Counted from the stretch's first letter, positions 32,491-41,588 are shown. The stretch is DNA of 64,000 bases from Cyanobium gracile PCC 6307 (GCF_000316515.1 NC_019675.1:1107964-1171963), one strand, 5' to 3'. The notes: generated by a model not told the origin, from the letters alone. Made by a program: numbers and translations.

Positions 32491-34019
32491 TGGCCACCCC
32501 ACCCCGCTCCGCCGATCCCGCCTCCCGGCTCGTGGCCCTGATGGAGGACTGCGTCGGTTGGCTGCGCTCCCCCCGGGCCAGCCGCCGCCCGGTCATGCCG
32601 GTGCGGGTCGATCTGGTGGGCCGGAATGCCCCGTCCGCCACGGCCCCACCAGCGGCCGCCACCCCGCCCTCCGCGGCCGAGGCGGTCCCCGTTGCCGCCC
32701 CGGAGGCCGGTCACCCCTTCGGCGCCGGCCTCGCCACCCCCGACAGCGACGCACCGCGTGAATGGTCGTTTCGCGAGACGGTGGTGCTGCGCAAGAGCCG
32801 CCGCAGCTCCAGCCTGCTGGTCTGGGCGGGGGTGGGGGGTGTGGTGGCCCTGGGCCTGTGGAGCGTCACCGCCCCGATCGCCGAAACCGTCGCGGTTCCG
32901 GGCAAGCTCGAGCCCTCCACCACCGTCAAGGACGTGGATTCGCCCGTCCCCGGCGTGGTGGAGGAGGTGCTGGTGAAGGAGGGCCAGTCGGTGACGAAGG
33001 GCCAGCCCCTGATCCGCTTCGACCTGCGCGAGCCCCGCAGCAAGCTGGCGGCGGCCGAGAGCATTCGCGAGCGGCTGCTCAACGAGAACCTCGTCGCCCG
33101 CGCCACCCTCGGCGAGGACGCCGCCACCGCCGGTCTCACCGCCAACCAGCGCAGCCAGCTGAAGGATCGCGCCCGCGAACTCAACAGCCGCCTGGAGGCC
33201 GCCCGCGAAGAGCTGGCCAAGAGCAGCACCCGCCTGGCGGGCTACCGCGATTCCCTGCGCATCTACAGCGACATCGAGCGCCGCTACCAGTCCCTGGTCC
33301 GTGACGGCGCCGTCAGCGAGGTGCAGCTGCTCGAGGCCCGCAACCGGATGCAGGACCTCCAGACCAGCGTGGCCGAGGAGGAGCGCGAGATCGCCCGGCT
33401 GCGCTCCCAGCTGGTCAACACCGGCTCCGGCACCGACGTGGAACTGCGCACGACGATCGAGACCAACCTGCGCCAGATCAGCGATCTCGACGCCCAGATC
33501 CGCCAGGCCCGCCTGCAGATCCAGTACGGCGTGCTCACGGCTCCGACCGATGGCCTGGTGTTCGACGTCGAGGCCAGTGCCGGCAGCGTGGTCGGCGCCA
33601 CCGAGACCATCCCGCTGCTCAAGGTGGTGCCCCAGGACTCGCTGCGGGCCAGGGTCTACCTGCCCAACAAGGCCATCGGCTTCGTGCAGGTGGGCCAGAG
33701 CGCCGACCTCTCGATCGAGACCTTCCCGGCCAACAGCTTCGGCTACGTGCCGGCGACGGTGGAACGCATCGGCTCCGATGCCCTCACCCCCGAGGAGCAG
33801 ACCCGGGTGCTCGGCACCCAGGTGGAGGGCCTCCACTTCCCGGTCATCCTCCAGCTCCGCCGCCAGACCATCCCCCTGCCCGACAAGGGCAGCGTGCCGC
33901 TGCAGGCCGGCATGGCCCTCACCGCCGACATCAAGCTGCGGGAACGGCGCGTGATCAGCCTGCTCACCGGCCTGTTCGAGGATCAGCGCCGCAACCTGCA
34001 GCGCCTGCGATCCAATTGA
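32490..34019 (+). CDS. HlyD-family membrane fusion protein
   Basis: 509 residues. A 90-residue Pro/Ala-rich cytoplasmic N-terminus is followed by one membrane segment (about 107-127, SSLLVWAGVGGVVALGLWSV). Then come the lipoyl-type half (DSPVPGVVEEVLVKEGQSVT), a long alpha-helical hairpin (about 175-340, ARELNSRLEAAREELAKSST), the second lipoyl half (IQYGVLTAPTDGLVFDVEAS) and a beta-barrel region. It bridges the ABC exporter to an outer-membrane channel of TolC type, not encoded in the window. The start overlaps the ABC stop (TGATG). Confidence 0.93.
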   Translation: MATPPRSADPASRLVALMEDCVGWLRSPRASRRPVMPVRVDLVGRNAPSATAPPAAATPPSAAEAVPVAAPEAGHPFGAGLATPDSDAPREWSFRETVVLRKSRRSSSLLVWAGVGGVVALGLWSVTAPIAETVAVPGKLEPSTTVKDVDSPVPGVVEEVLVKEGQSVTKGQPLIRFDLREPRSKLAAAESIRERLLNENLVARATLGEDAATAGLTANQRSQLKDRARELNSRLEAAREELAKSSTRLAGYRDSLRIYSDIERRYQSLVRDGAVSEVQLLEARNRMQDLQTSVAEEEREIARLRSQLVNTGSGTDVELRTTIETNLRQISDLDAQIRQARLQIQYGVLTAPTDGLVFDVEASAGSVVGATETIPLLKVVPQDSLRARVYLPNKAIGFVQVGQSADLSIETFPANSFGYVPATVERIGSDALTPEEQTRVLGTQVEGLHFPVILQLRRQTIPLPDKGSVPLQAGMALTADIKLRERRVISLLTGLFEDQRRNLQRLRSN

Positions 34020-34291
34020 GCACCAGGCCCCAGGGCGACTGGTGGCGCTTCGTGCCACCCGAGCAGCGCCGGCGCCGGCGCTTCAAGGCCTGGCGGCTGC
34101 GCTGGAAGGAACGGCTGCGTCAGCGCTGGCTGGCCATCACCATCGCCTTCCTCGCCTACGGGCTCGTGCTGCTCTGGCTGCTGTTGCACCTGCCACCCGT
34201 GGTGACCCTGCTCGCCCTGGCCCCGATGCTGCTGCTGCCGCTGCTCGGCTACCTCACCTACTGGCTGCTGTGGAAGGAGTTCCATGAGTGA
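34016..34291 (+). CDS. small membrane protein of the secretion operon, 91 aa
   Basis: A basic N-terminal third (PPEQRRRRRFKAWRLRWKER) is followed by two hydrophobic spans (LAITIAFLAYGLVLLWLLLH; VVTLLALAPMLLLPLLGYLT). The TTG start overlaps the HlyD stop (TTGA), so it is translationally coupled to the exporter genes. Function unknown; it may assist the exporter in the inner membrane. Confidence 0.65.
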   Translation: MSTRPQGDWWRFVPPEQRRRRRFKAWRLRWKERLRQRWLAITIAFLAYGLVLLWLLLHLPPVVTLLALAPMLLLPLLGYLTYWLLWKEFHE

Positions 34292-34318
34292 AGCCCCCAC
34301 CACGGGGGGCCGCCGCCC

Positions 34319-35464
34319 TCAGTTCTTCACGTAGAGGCTGGGCAGGGCCCCCAGCAGCCACTGGGGCATGAACTGCTCGCCGCCCGCGAAGCCGATCTTG
34401 CCGGGGGGGTAGAAGGGGAGCACCGCCAGCACCACCTGGGTGGCCTTGGGGCGGGTCATGTTGCGCACGTACTGGGCCAGCTGGGAGCGCAGCTGCCGAT
34501 CCTCCTCCGCCAGGGGTGTGGCGGCGTAGCCGCTGCGCAGGAACTTGCGGTAGAGGTCGCCGAAGGGGCTCTCGAACAGGGGCTGGAGACGATCCTCAGG
34601 CGTGTCCAGCCAGATCTGGCCCAGCTGACGCCGGAAACTGCCCAGTTCCTGGCGGATGGCGCCATCGTCGGGGTCGATCTCGAACAGGTTCACCAGCCCG
34701 TTGAGGCGGGTGAGGAACTCCTCGCTGCCGGTGAGCTGGAGGGCCTGGGCGCCAGTGAACGACGACAGCTGGGGCAGGGGCGGTGCGTCCGGCTCCGCAC
34801 CGGCCGCACTGACCCTGGCACCGGCACCGGCAGCTGCCGGCACCGCCCGCGTCGCCCCCGCCGGTGCCAGGGCCCTGCGCTCCAGGGGGCTGGGCTGGCG
34901 CAACCGGGGCAGGAGCTCCGGCTCGAACAGGCTGGCGTAATCCTCCAGCAGCCAGGCGGGCAGATTCTGTTCGCAGTTGCGTACTTTCATCTTGCCGCGA
35001 CGGAAGTAGGGCATCACCGCCAGCAGGATGTTGGCCATTTCCGGACGATCGAAGCCGCTGAACAGCCGCTCGGAGAGATGGTCCCTCCAGGCCTCCTCAT
35101 CGCGCAGCAGCGGCTGGCTGGCCAGCTCACCACCGATCATCTGGCGGTAGCTGTCCCCGACCGCGGAGCCATAGAGAAGCTCCAGGGCATCGATCGGGGC
35201 ACTCAGCCAGAACTTCGACAGGCATTGGCGTGCCAGCCGGGCCTCCGCCAGCCGGCTCGGGGTCGGTTCGTGGGCGAAATCCATGAAGATCGTGCCCAGC
35301 CGCGCCGCCGACCATGGCGTGATCTGGGGTCGCCGATCCATCTCCATCGGGACGGTACCAGGATCACTCACCAGAGTATCCAGAAGTCCACCATTTTTTT
35401 CGGGTTTTCTCTCACCCCAGCTCACCGTATCCCGGCGTCCGAACAGACGGCTCCAGAGCGACAT
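34319..35464 (-). CDS. cyanobacterial protein with an internal duplication, 381 aa
   Basis: Two copies of a helical module, residues about 71-180 and 270-378, are joined by an Ala/Pro linker (200-235). Both copies share L..(F/I)WL..P.D.L..L, then GD.YR, PL...D...R..L, ANILLAVMPYFRRGK or QVVLAVLPFYPPGK, and P.WLL....SL. I know no function for this module. ATG 35464 gives MSLWSRLFGRRD, an amphipathic start. The gene converges on the secretion operon and is divergent from a GT4 gene 45 bases away. Confidence 0.7.
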   Translation of the reverse strand: MSLWSRLFGRRDTVSWGERKPEKNGGLLDTLVSDPGTVPMEMDRRPQITPWSAARLGTIFMDFAHEPTPSRLAEARLARQCLSKFWLSAPIDALELLYGSAVGDSYRQMIGGELASQPLLRDEEAWRDHLSERLFSGFDRPEMANILLAVMPYFRRGKMKVRNCEQNLPAWLLEDYASLFEPELLPRLRQPSPLERRALAPAGATRAVPAAAGAGARVSAAGAEPDAPPLPQLSSFTGAQALQLTGSEEFLTRLNGLVNLFEIDPDDGAIRQELGSFRRQLGQIWLDTPEDRLQPLFESPFGDLYRKFLRSGYAATPLAEEDRQLRSQLAQYVRNMTRPKATQVVLAVLPFYPPGKIGFAGGEQFMPQWLLGALPSLYVKN

Positions 35465-35509
35465 GACGCAGGTCAGGTACAGGCAGCGGGATTGTAATAG
35501 CGTTGTCAG

Positions 35510-36760
35510 ATGGAACTGTTGCTGATCCATCAGAACCATCCCGGTCAGTTTCGTGATCTGACACCCGCCCTCGAGCGCCGCGGCCATCGTGTGCTCGGCC
35601 TGGGCGCCACACCCCGGAGCCTCACACCAGGAGCACCAGGCCCGTCGGACGCCCCACCCGCCAGCGGCGGCCCCCGTCTCCACTACGGCTGGCAGCCGCC
35701 GGTCCTCCCCGCCGGGCTGGCCGACCCGCTGCTGGAGGCCAGCCTGCGCCGGGCCGGCCGGGTCCAGGAGCGCTGCCTGCAGCTGCGGGAGCAGGGGTTC
35801 CGCCCCGATGCCGTGATCGGCCACAGCGGCTGGGGGGAGCTGCTCTACCTGCGCGACATCTGGCCCGAGGCAGTGCTGATCGCCTACCCCGAGCTCTATG
35901 CCACCCCGCTTCTGCTCGGCTACGGCTTCGATGCCGATCTGGGCGAACCCTCCCCCGCCCTGCGGGCCCAGTGGCGCCGGGGCAACCTGATGGGCCTGGC
36001 GGCGGTGGCCGATGCCGACGCCTGCGTCGTGCCCACCCGCTTCGCCCGGGACACCTTCCCTCCGCACCTGCGCGGCCGCTTCCAGGTGCTGCACGAAGGC
36101 ATCACCCTGCCGGCCCCCAGCACCGGGGCCGTCCGCCTGCAGCTGGAGGGCGGCCCGACCCTGACCAAGGGGGATCCGGTGATCACTTTCGCCAGCCGCA
36201 ACCTCGAACCCCTGCGCGGCTTCCGCACCTTCCTGCGGGCCCTGCCGGCCGTGCTGGCCGCCCGGCCGGACGCCCGGGCCGTGATCGTGGGGGGCACCGA
36301 CAGCGGCTATGGGGCCCCCTCGTCCCATCCCGATGGCCACAAGGGTGAACTGCTGGCCCTGCTCGGCCACCGGCTTCCCGTGGAGCGGATCCATTTCCTG
36401 CCGCCCCTGCCGCACCGCGAGCTGCTGGCCCTGTTCCGCATCAGCGCCGCCCACGTCCACCTCACCTACCCCTACGCCCTCTCCTGGAGTGTGCTGGAGG
36501 CGATGGCCTGCGGCGCCCTCGTGGTGGGCTCCGACAATCCGCCGCTGAATGAGGTGATCCAGCACGGCCAGAACGGGCTGCTGGTGCCCTTCAACGAACC
36601 CGACCGCCTGGCCGAGGCGTTGCTGGCCGTGCTCGCCGATCCGCCCGCCTTCGCGGCCATGGCCGAAGCGGGCCGCGCCACGGTCGCCGCCCGCTACGAG
36701 GTGAACCGGGCCGCCGAGGCCTTCGAGGCCCTGATCCTCAGCCTGCGCCTGCTGCCCTGA
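35510..36760 (+). CDS. glycosyltransferase family 4 protein
   Basis: 416 residues. MELLLIHQNHPGQFRDLTPA is a typical GT4 N-terminus for extracellular polysaccharide enzymes; the C-terminal domain has ITFASRNLEPLRGFRTFLRA (phosphate loop), then LFRISAAHVHLTYPYALSWS and LEAMACGALVVGSDNPPLNE with the E-x7-E motif, followed by GLLVPF. These use nucleotide sugars with retention of configuration. Its 3' end overlaps the convergent gene's 3' end by 23 bases. Confidence 0.9.
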   Translation: MELLLIHQNHPGQFRDLTPALERRGHRVLGLGATPRSLTPGAPGPSDAPPASGGPRLHYGWQPPVLPAGLADPLLEASLRRAGRVQERCLQLREQGFRPDAVIGHSGWGELLYLRDIWPEAVLIAYPELYATPLLLGYGFDADLGEPSPALRAQWRRGNLMGLAAVADADACVVPTRFARDTFPPHLRGRFQVLHEGITLPAPSTGAVRLQLEGGPTLTKGDPVITFASRNLEPLRGFRTFLRALPAVLAARPDARAVIVGGTDSGYGAPSSHPDGHKGELLALLGHRLPVERIHFLPPLPHRELLALFRISAAHVHLTYPYALSWSVLEAMACGALVVGSDNPPLNEVIQHGQNGLLVPFNEPDRLAEALLAVLADPPAFAAMAEAGRATVAARYEVNRAAEAFEALILSLRLLP

Positions 36761-38090
36761 ACGCCGGCGCTGCCGCCACCGCCTGCAGCACCGCCGCCAC
36801 CACCGCGAGCCAGTCCCGGTCCGCGCCCTGGCGAAACAGGCGCAGGCTCGGGTACCAGGGGCTGTCGTCCCGGTGCCGCAGCCAGCGGGGATCGGCGCTG
36901 AAGGGGAGCAGCACCCAGGCCGGGTGGCCCATGGCGCCGGCCAGGTGGGCCATGGCCGTGTCCACCGTGATCAGCAGATCGGTGCTGGCCAGCACCCGGG
37001 CCGTGGCCAGAAAGTCGCCGTCAGGGGCGATGGCGTCGCCGAACCGATGGGCCACGGGCTCCGCCATGGAGCGGTCCTCCCCCTGCTGCAGCAGCACCGG
37101 CTCCCACCCCTGCGCCACCAGGCCCTCCACCAGCCGCACCAGGGCGGCCGCCGGCAGGGTGCGCTTGCGGTATTCCCGACGGGTGAACCCATCGGCGAGC
37201 TTGCGGCCACTGGCCCAGGTGAGCCCCACCCGCGGCCGCAGGCCCGAGCCGTCGGCGGGCGCGGCCGGGGCCAGCCCCCGCAGGTAGGTGCCCCGCCCAT
37301 CGGACCCCGGAGGCTGGGGACAGGGGGCCCCGCCGAGGGCCGCCGGCAGTGACAGCAGACTCACCACGTCGCCGGATCGGGCAGCACCCTGCCCGTGCTC
37401 GCCCGGACCGTCGCCGCCCGGAGCTGGCCTGGTGCGCACCTCCGGCGGCTGGGGCAGCCAGTCCAGGCCCCGCCGCAGCAGTGCCACCAGGGACGGTTCC
37501 ACCTCCAGCACCACCGACTGACCCCGGGCCGCGGCCTGCTCGAGCAGCGGGGGGATCCAGCGCAGGTACTGCAGGCCATCGCCCAGTCCCTGCTCGGTGC
37601 GCACGTGCAGCACCGGGGCGCTGGCCACCACCGCCGCCACGCCACCCTCCGGTCCGGGGCCCATCCCGGGCAGCTCGAAGCGGCGTTCGGCCAGGGCATA
37701 GGCCTCCCCGTAGGACTCCAGCCCGATCAGCAGGGCGGCATGGTTGCAGGCCAGGGCCGGGCCGTCCCCCCGCTGGCGGCTGGCCCGGAAGGCCCGATCG
37801 GCCGCCTCGAAGCGGTTCAGATCCCGCAGGCTGTTGCCCAGGCCCATGAAGGGGGCGGGGCTGTCCGGCTGCAGCAGGGACGCGCGCCGGTAGAGCACCA
37901 GGGCCTCCTCCGGCTGATCCGAGAGCCAGAGGGCATTGGCCGCCCGCAACAGCAGCGGGGCCGGCGCGGCCGCGGCGGTGATCAGCTCCTGATAGATGCA
38001 GGCGGCTTCGCACCATTCCTGCCGAAGCTCCGCCGCCTCCGCCTCCTTAAGGACCTGCCCGAGGTTGGCATCGCCGGAAAGGACTGACAT
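36738..38090 (-). CDS. TPR protein with GT9 (heptosyltransferase-like) C-terminal domain
   Basis: 450 residues. The N-terminal third holds TPR units (CEAACIYQELITAAAAPAPL; PEEALVLYRRASLLQPDSPA; PFMGLGNSLRDLNRFEAADR). The rest resembles GT9: VLHVRTEQGLGDGLQYLRWI, RPRVGLTWASGRKLADGF, and ASTDLLITVDTAMAHLAGAM followed by GHPAWVLLPF, the nucleotide-sugar-binding block. The His/Asp-like TVDTAMAHLAG is the diagnostic motif. ATG 38090 (MSVLSGDANLGQVL) is chosen. This TPR-GT9 fusion is frequent in cyanobacteria and is thought to modify glycans or proteins. Confidence 0.85.
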   Translation of the reverse strand: MSVLSGDANLGQVLKEAEAAELRQEWCEAACIYQELITAAAAPAPLLLRAANALWLSDQPEEALVLYRRASLLQPDSPAPFMGLGNSLRDLNRFEAADRAFRASRQRGDGPALACNHAALLIGLESYGEAYALAERRFELPGMGPGPEGGVAAVVASAPVLHVRTEQGLGDGLQYLRWIPPLLEQAAARGQSVVLEVEPSLVALLRRGLDWLPQPPEVRTRPAPGGDGPGEHGQGAARSGDVVSLLSLPAALGGAPCPQPPGSDGRGTYLRGLAPAAPADGSGLRPRVGLTWASGRKLADGFTRREYRKRTLPAAALVRLVEGLVAQGWEPVLLQQGEDRSMAEPVAHRFGDAIAPDGDFLATARVLASTDLLITVDTAMAHLAGAMGHPAWVLLPFSADPRWLRHRDDSPWYPSLRLFRQGADRDWLAVVAAVLQAVAAAPAFRAAGAG

Positions 38091-38316
38091 GACAGGAATC
38101 CTGAACCGTCGAGCAGGCTGCGGCAACAACCTATCTCCTGAAGGCCTTGGTGCAGACAGCATCGATACAACAAAGGCAGAACAAAGTCAGCGTTAAGCTT
38201 TCAACCTTTCGTGGTGAATTGTTGAAGGAATATGACGGAAAACGAATCCTGGGATACACATAGCCCCCAAGACACCCCCCTATGGTCTCGATCAAATAAA
38301 CGACATTTCTTGTCGA

Positions 38317-39081
38317 ATGGCTTCCTCCGATACCCTTTCAATTTTCGTGCCGGATCCCGGCACCACGGTCACCCAGACCACCAGCAGCGGCGCCAAGGTC
38401 TTCACCAGTCAGACGGGCGACGTCACCAATTCGCGGGTCTTTCCGAACAAGGGCCGCACGATCGATGACGTCGGCATCCGGGAACCCGCTTCCGGTGACA
38501 CCCGCACCACGTTTTCGGGTGCTTCCAAGGACACGTCCTACCTTGGAAACGCTGATGACAACACCGTTGTCTTCACTGGCAACGCCCGCAACACCACCAT
38601 CAGCACCGGGGCGGGTGACGACACCCTGATCGCCTCCGACATCAACAGAGGCACCGTCTCCCTGGGCAGTGGTGACAACACCGCCATCACCGGAGCGCTG
38701 AAGAACACCACCTTCACCGCCGGCAGCGGCGCCGACAGTTTCACCATCACCGACAAGGCCGATTCGGTCCGAATCAGTGCCGGTGCCGGCGACGACACCC
38801 TGATCTTCGGGGGCAAGGTCACCGATTCCACAGTCCTGCTCGGCCAGGGCGCCGATGTGCTCGACTTCTCCGCCAGGGTGCAGAACACCTGGATCGATCT
38901 CGGCAACGATGCCGACGTCGATCAGGTCTCCTTCTTCAGCAAGGGGGACATCGGCAGCGGCACCCAGATCTTCGGGGCCGGCGATGGCGATCTGCTCATC
39001 ATCGGCGGCGAGGAATACATCTTCGACACCAGCCAGACGGCCTTCATCTCCACCCAGGGCGACTCCATCACCTTCGGCTGA
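38317..39081 (+). CDS. acidic repeat protein, probable type I secreted cargo
   Basis: 254 residues, Asp/Gly/Thr-rich, no signal peptide. Seven units of 19-20 residues run from 66 to 203, each ending with an RTX-like turn: GNADDNT, GAGDDTL, GSGDNTA, GSGADSF, GAGDDTL, GQGADVL, GNDADVD. The half-site GxGxD binds calcium in RTX proteins, so a beta solenoid is expected. The C-terminus (FDTSQTAFISTQGDSITFG) is hydroxyl- and aromatic-rich like an uncleaved type I signal. The nearest exporter is 4 kb upstream. No Shine-Dalgarno sequence is obvious; the 226-base gap before it probably holds its promoter. Confidence 0.75.
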   Translation: MASSDTLSIFVPDPGTTVTQTTSSGAKVFTSQTGDVTNSRVFPNKGRTIDDVGIREPASGDTRTTFSGASKDTSYLGNADDNTVVFTGNARNTTISTGAGDDTLIASDINRGTVSLGSGDNTAITGALKNTTFTAGSGADSFTITDKADSVRISAGAGDDTLIFGGKVTDSTVLLGQGADVLDFSARVQNTWIDLGNDADVDQVSFFSKGDIGSGTQIFGAGDGDLLIIGGEEYIFDTSQTAFISTQGDSITFG

Positions 39082-39096
39082 TGACCCCAGCCACCC

Positions 39097-40140
39097 GTGG
39101 TCACCTTGGAACAGGCCCGCTTCGCCCGTAACTACCTCACCTGCCTGCAGAAGGGGGATCTGGCCGCCGCCAGGTCCCTCCTGCTTCTCTGGAGCAAGAC
39201 CTACTTCACCGACCTGCCGGCCTCCCCCAGCCGCCGCGATCTCACCAATCCCGACCTCTGGGGCTGCCTGGCCCAGTACGCCTCCCTCAGTGGCGACCGA
39301 TCCCCCGTCGATGACTTCTGGCGACGGCTGGATGGCGTCAGTCCCCCCGCCACCACAACCGGCGCCATCCCCCTGCTGGGGATCCCGATCCTCAACCGCC
39401 CCGACCTGCTGCAGCGCCTGCTCGACAGCCTCGATCACCCCATCGAGACCCTCGCCATCGTCGACAACAGCATCGGCTCCGGGCTGGCGGACAGCGAAGC
39501 GCTCCAGGTGCTGCTGGCCCGGCTGGAGCGCCAGCCCCCCGCCGGCGTCACCCGGGTGCGGGTGGCGCGGCCTTTCGGCAACCAGGGCGTCGCCTCCAGC
39601 TGGAACGCCATCCTCACGTCCTTTCCGGAGGCGGCCTTTGCCCTGCTGGTCAACAACGACGTGGTGTTCGCCCCAGGGGTGCTGGCCGGGGTGATGGAGC
39701 GGGTCGATCCAAGCCGTCCCCAGTTCCTGCCGCTGCTGCCGGCCCCCCAGGAGTTCTCCGCCTTCGCCATCACCCCTGCCGCCTGGAACCGGGTGGGCCT
39801 GTTCGATGCCAACTTCCACCCGGCCTACTGCGAAGACCTCGACTACGCCGAACGCCTGCGCGCCTGCGACGCTATCGAGTGGATCGCCCCCCAGACCCTG
39901 CAGCGGCTGCAGCACGAGGCCAATCCGGTCGCCAGCGCCACCATCGCCAGCGACGTCCGGCTGCAGGCCTGCAATCGCACCACCTTCCTGCTCAACAGCC
40001 TGTGGCTCCACAGCCGGCGACGGCTCGAGCAGCCCCACCGGGGCACCTGGATGCGGCGCTGGCTGAGCCAGTGGGACCTGGAGGCGGCCCCAGCGTCCAC
40101 ACCCCAGCCCGTCGGCTCCGTCAGCGCGGGGCGGCCATGA
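39097..40140 (+). CDS. glycosyltransferase family 2-like protein
   Basis: 347 residues. After a helical leader (residues 1-85), IPLLGIPILNRPDLLQRLLD and TLAIVDNSIGSG open a GT-A fold; FALLVNNDVVFAPGVL carries the DxD-like NND, and HPAYCEDLDYAERLRAC the acceptor-side ED block. The start is GTG 39097, 15 bases after the acidic repeat protein, so the two may be co-transcribed. The stop overlaps the next gene (ATGA). An enzyme that glycosylates the upstream protein is an attractive but untested idea. Confidence 0.8.
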   Translation: MVTLEQARFARNYLTCLQKGDLAAARSLLLLWSKTYFTDLPASPSRRDLTNPDLWGCLAQYASLSGDRSPVDDFWRRLDGVSPPATTTGAIPLLGIPILNRPDLLQRLLDSLDHPIETLAIVDNSIGSGLADSEALQVLLARLERQPPAGVTRVRVARPFGNQGVASSWNAILTSFPEAAFALLVNNDVVFAPGVLAGVMERVDPSRPQFLPLLPAPQEFSAFAITPAAWNRVGLFDANFHPAYCEDLDYAERLRACDAIEWIAPQTLQRLQHEANPVASATIASDVRLQACNRTTFLLNSLWLHSRRRLEQPHRGTWMRRWLSQWDLEAAPASTPQPVGSVSAGRP

Positions 40141-41309
40141 ACACCCTGCCCCGCCTGATGCACCGCTTCCGGGACGAGGACCTCGGCCCCCGGCCCCGGA
40201 TCGTGGTGCTCGGCGCCGCCAAGCTGGGCAACTATGTGGTGCTCCAGCCGCTGCTGCGGGGCCTGCGCCGCAAGTATCCCGATGCCCTGATCATCTACGT
40301 GGGCAGCCAGCGCACCCGGGAGCTGGAGCGGCTCAATCCCTGGATCGACGCCAGCCTGCCTCTGGCGGAGCAAGGCCCGGCGGCCCTGCCGGCCCTGCGG
40401 CAGTGGCGCCGGACCCTCCGTGAGCAGGGACGGGACGACGGGGTGGATCTGGTCATCAACGCCGACGGCCACGCCCCCCACAGCCCCGCCTGGGTCCAGG
40501 CCCTGGACCCGCGCTTCGTGGTCGGCGCAGCGCCGATCCCCGCCGGCGACCACCCCCTCCACGCCCTCGCTCTCGATCCCCACTGGGCCAGTCCCTCCCT
40601 GGTGGAGCGCTATGCCGGCTGGATCGGCAGCAACAGCATCCGCGAACTGCACTGCCGCGTCGCCTGGGTGGACACGGCGTTCGAGCGGGTGGAGCTCCCC
40701 GCCGAGCCCGCCCCCACCGGGCTGCCGCCGGTGCTGATCGCCGTGAACGGCGAGCGGCCCGCCAAGCTCTGGCCCCTGGAGCACTGGCTGGCCCTGCTCG
40801 AGCGCCTGCAGCGGGAGATGGGACTGCCGCCCGGATCGATCGGCCTGATCGGCGGCCCTCCCCCCGCCGAGCCGCGCCAGGCCGGCGACCGGCTTGAGCG
40901 CGGCCTGCTGGCCCGTGCCGGGGTGCGGGATCTGCGCGGGCGCCTCAGCCTGCCGGCCCTGGTGGGCGCCCTGGCCCGCAGCCGGCTCTGCATCGCCGTG
41001 GATTCCGGCCCGCTGCACCTGGCCGCCGCCGCCGGCTGCCCCACGGTGGCCCTGTTCGGCACCGACGCCGACGGCATCGGTGCCAGCCCCCGGGATCTGT
41101 GGGCCCCCCGGGCTGACCACGTCTGGGTCAGCCGCAGCCGGCAGCGCTGCGGCGGCTGCCTCCAGGTGCGCTTCGAGAACCCCGCCTGCCCGCTGGAGCA
41201 TCACGCCTGCATGGACGGCCTGCCGCCCGATGTGGTGTGGCCCCTGGTCCAGCAGGCCTGGCAGCGGAACGGGACCCGGAACGGAGCCCCCTGCGGAAGG
41301 CCCGGCTGA
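40137..41309 (+). CDS. GT9 family glycosyltransferase (heptosyltransferase-like)
   Basis: 390 residues. PRIVVLGAAKLGNYVVLQPL followed by LRGLRRKYPDALIIYVGSQR is the acceptor domain start of ADP-heptose:LPS heptosyltransferase-like enzymes; VLIAVNGERPAKLWPLEHWL and CIAVDSGPLHLAAAAGCPTV then ALFG form the donor-binding half. The C-terminus has a Cys-rich block (RCGGCLQVRFENPACPLEHH) seen in many GT9 proteins. The ATGA overlap couples it to the preceding GT2. It ends the glycan island. Confidence 0.9.
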   Translation: MNTLPRLMHRFRDEDLGPRPRIVVLGAAKLGNYVVLQPLLRGLRRKYPDALIIYVGSQRTRELERLNPWIDASLPLAEQGPAALPALRQWRRTLREQGRDDGVDLVINADGHAPHSPAWVQALDPRFVVGAAPIPAGDHPLHALALDPHWASPSLVERYAGWIGSNSIRELHCRVAWVDTAFERVELPAEPAPTGLPPVLIAVNGERPAKLWPLEHWLALLERLQREMGLPPGSIGLIGGPPPAEPRQAGDRLERGLLARAGVRDLRGRLSLPALVGALARSRLCIAVDSGPLHLAAAAGCPTVALFGTDADGIGASPRDLWAPRADHVWVSRSRQRCGGCLQVRFENPACPLEHHACMDGLPPDVVWPLVQQAWQRNGTRNGAPCGRPG

Positions 41310-41363
41310 GCGCCGCCGGGGTGCCCAGCGCACCTCGGCCATCCGTCGGGGTGCTTTCGGCCG

Positions 41364-41588
41364 TCACTCAGGCTGCTTGCCCGCCATCAGGGTTTCGATC
41401 TTGCGGATCCGCTGCAGGGTGGTCTGCCACACCTCCAGCTGGAAGGCCCGCTTCCCCTCACCCGCCGCCACCGCCCGGCGGCAGTCCTCCACCAGGGCCT
41501 CCAGGTCTTCGCGGCGCTCGAAGGCTTCCCAGAGCTGGCGCTCGATCCGGGCCCGCTCGATGAAGTTCCAGCGCTGCAGCCACGACAT
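41364..41588 (-). CDS. conserved cyanobacterial hypothetical protein, 74 aa
   Basis: Helical, charged: MSWLQRWNFIERARIERQLW, EAFERREDLEALVEDCRRAV, FQLEVWQTTLQRIRKIETLM. No membrane span or motif. Small proteins of this kind beside dxr occur in picocyanobacteria as far as I recall. It is divergent from dxr, with about 95 bases between starts. Confidence 0.65.
   Translation of the reverse strand: MSWLQRWNFIERARIERQLWEAFERREDLEALVEDCRRAVAAGEGKRAFQLEVWQTTLQRIRKIETLMAGKQPE

Noticed and set aside
29173..32502. 1109-codon open frame on the minus strand opposite the ABC exporter
   Set aside because: Antisense of a clear exporter gene with composition-driven openness; no recognisable domain.
38232..38468. 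78-codon frame starting MTENESWDTHSPQ before the repeat protein
   Set aside because: It runs out of frame into the repeat gene and turns into composition-driven His/Gln/Arg-rich sequence; only its GAAGGA-like leader is suggestive.
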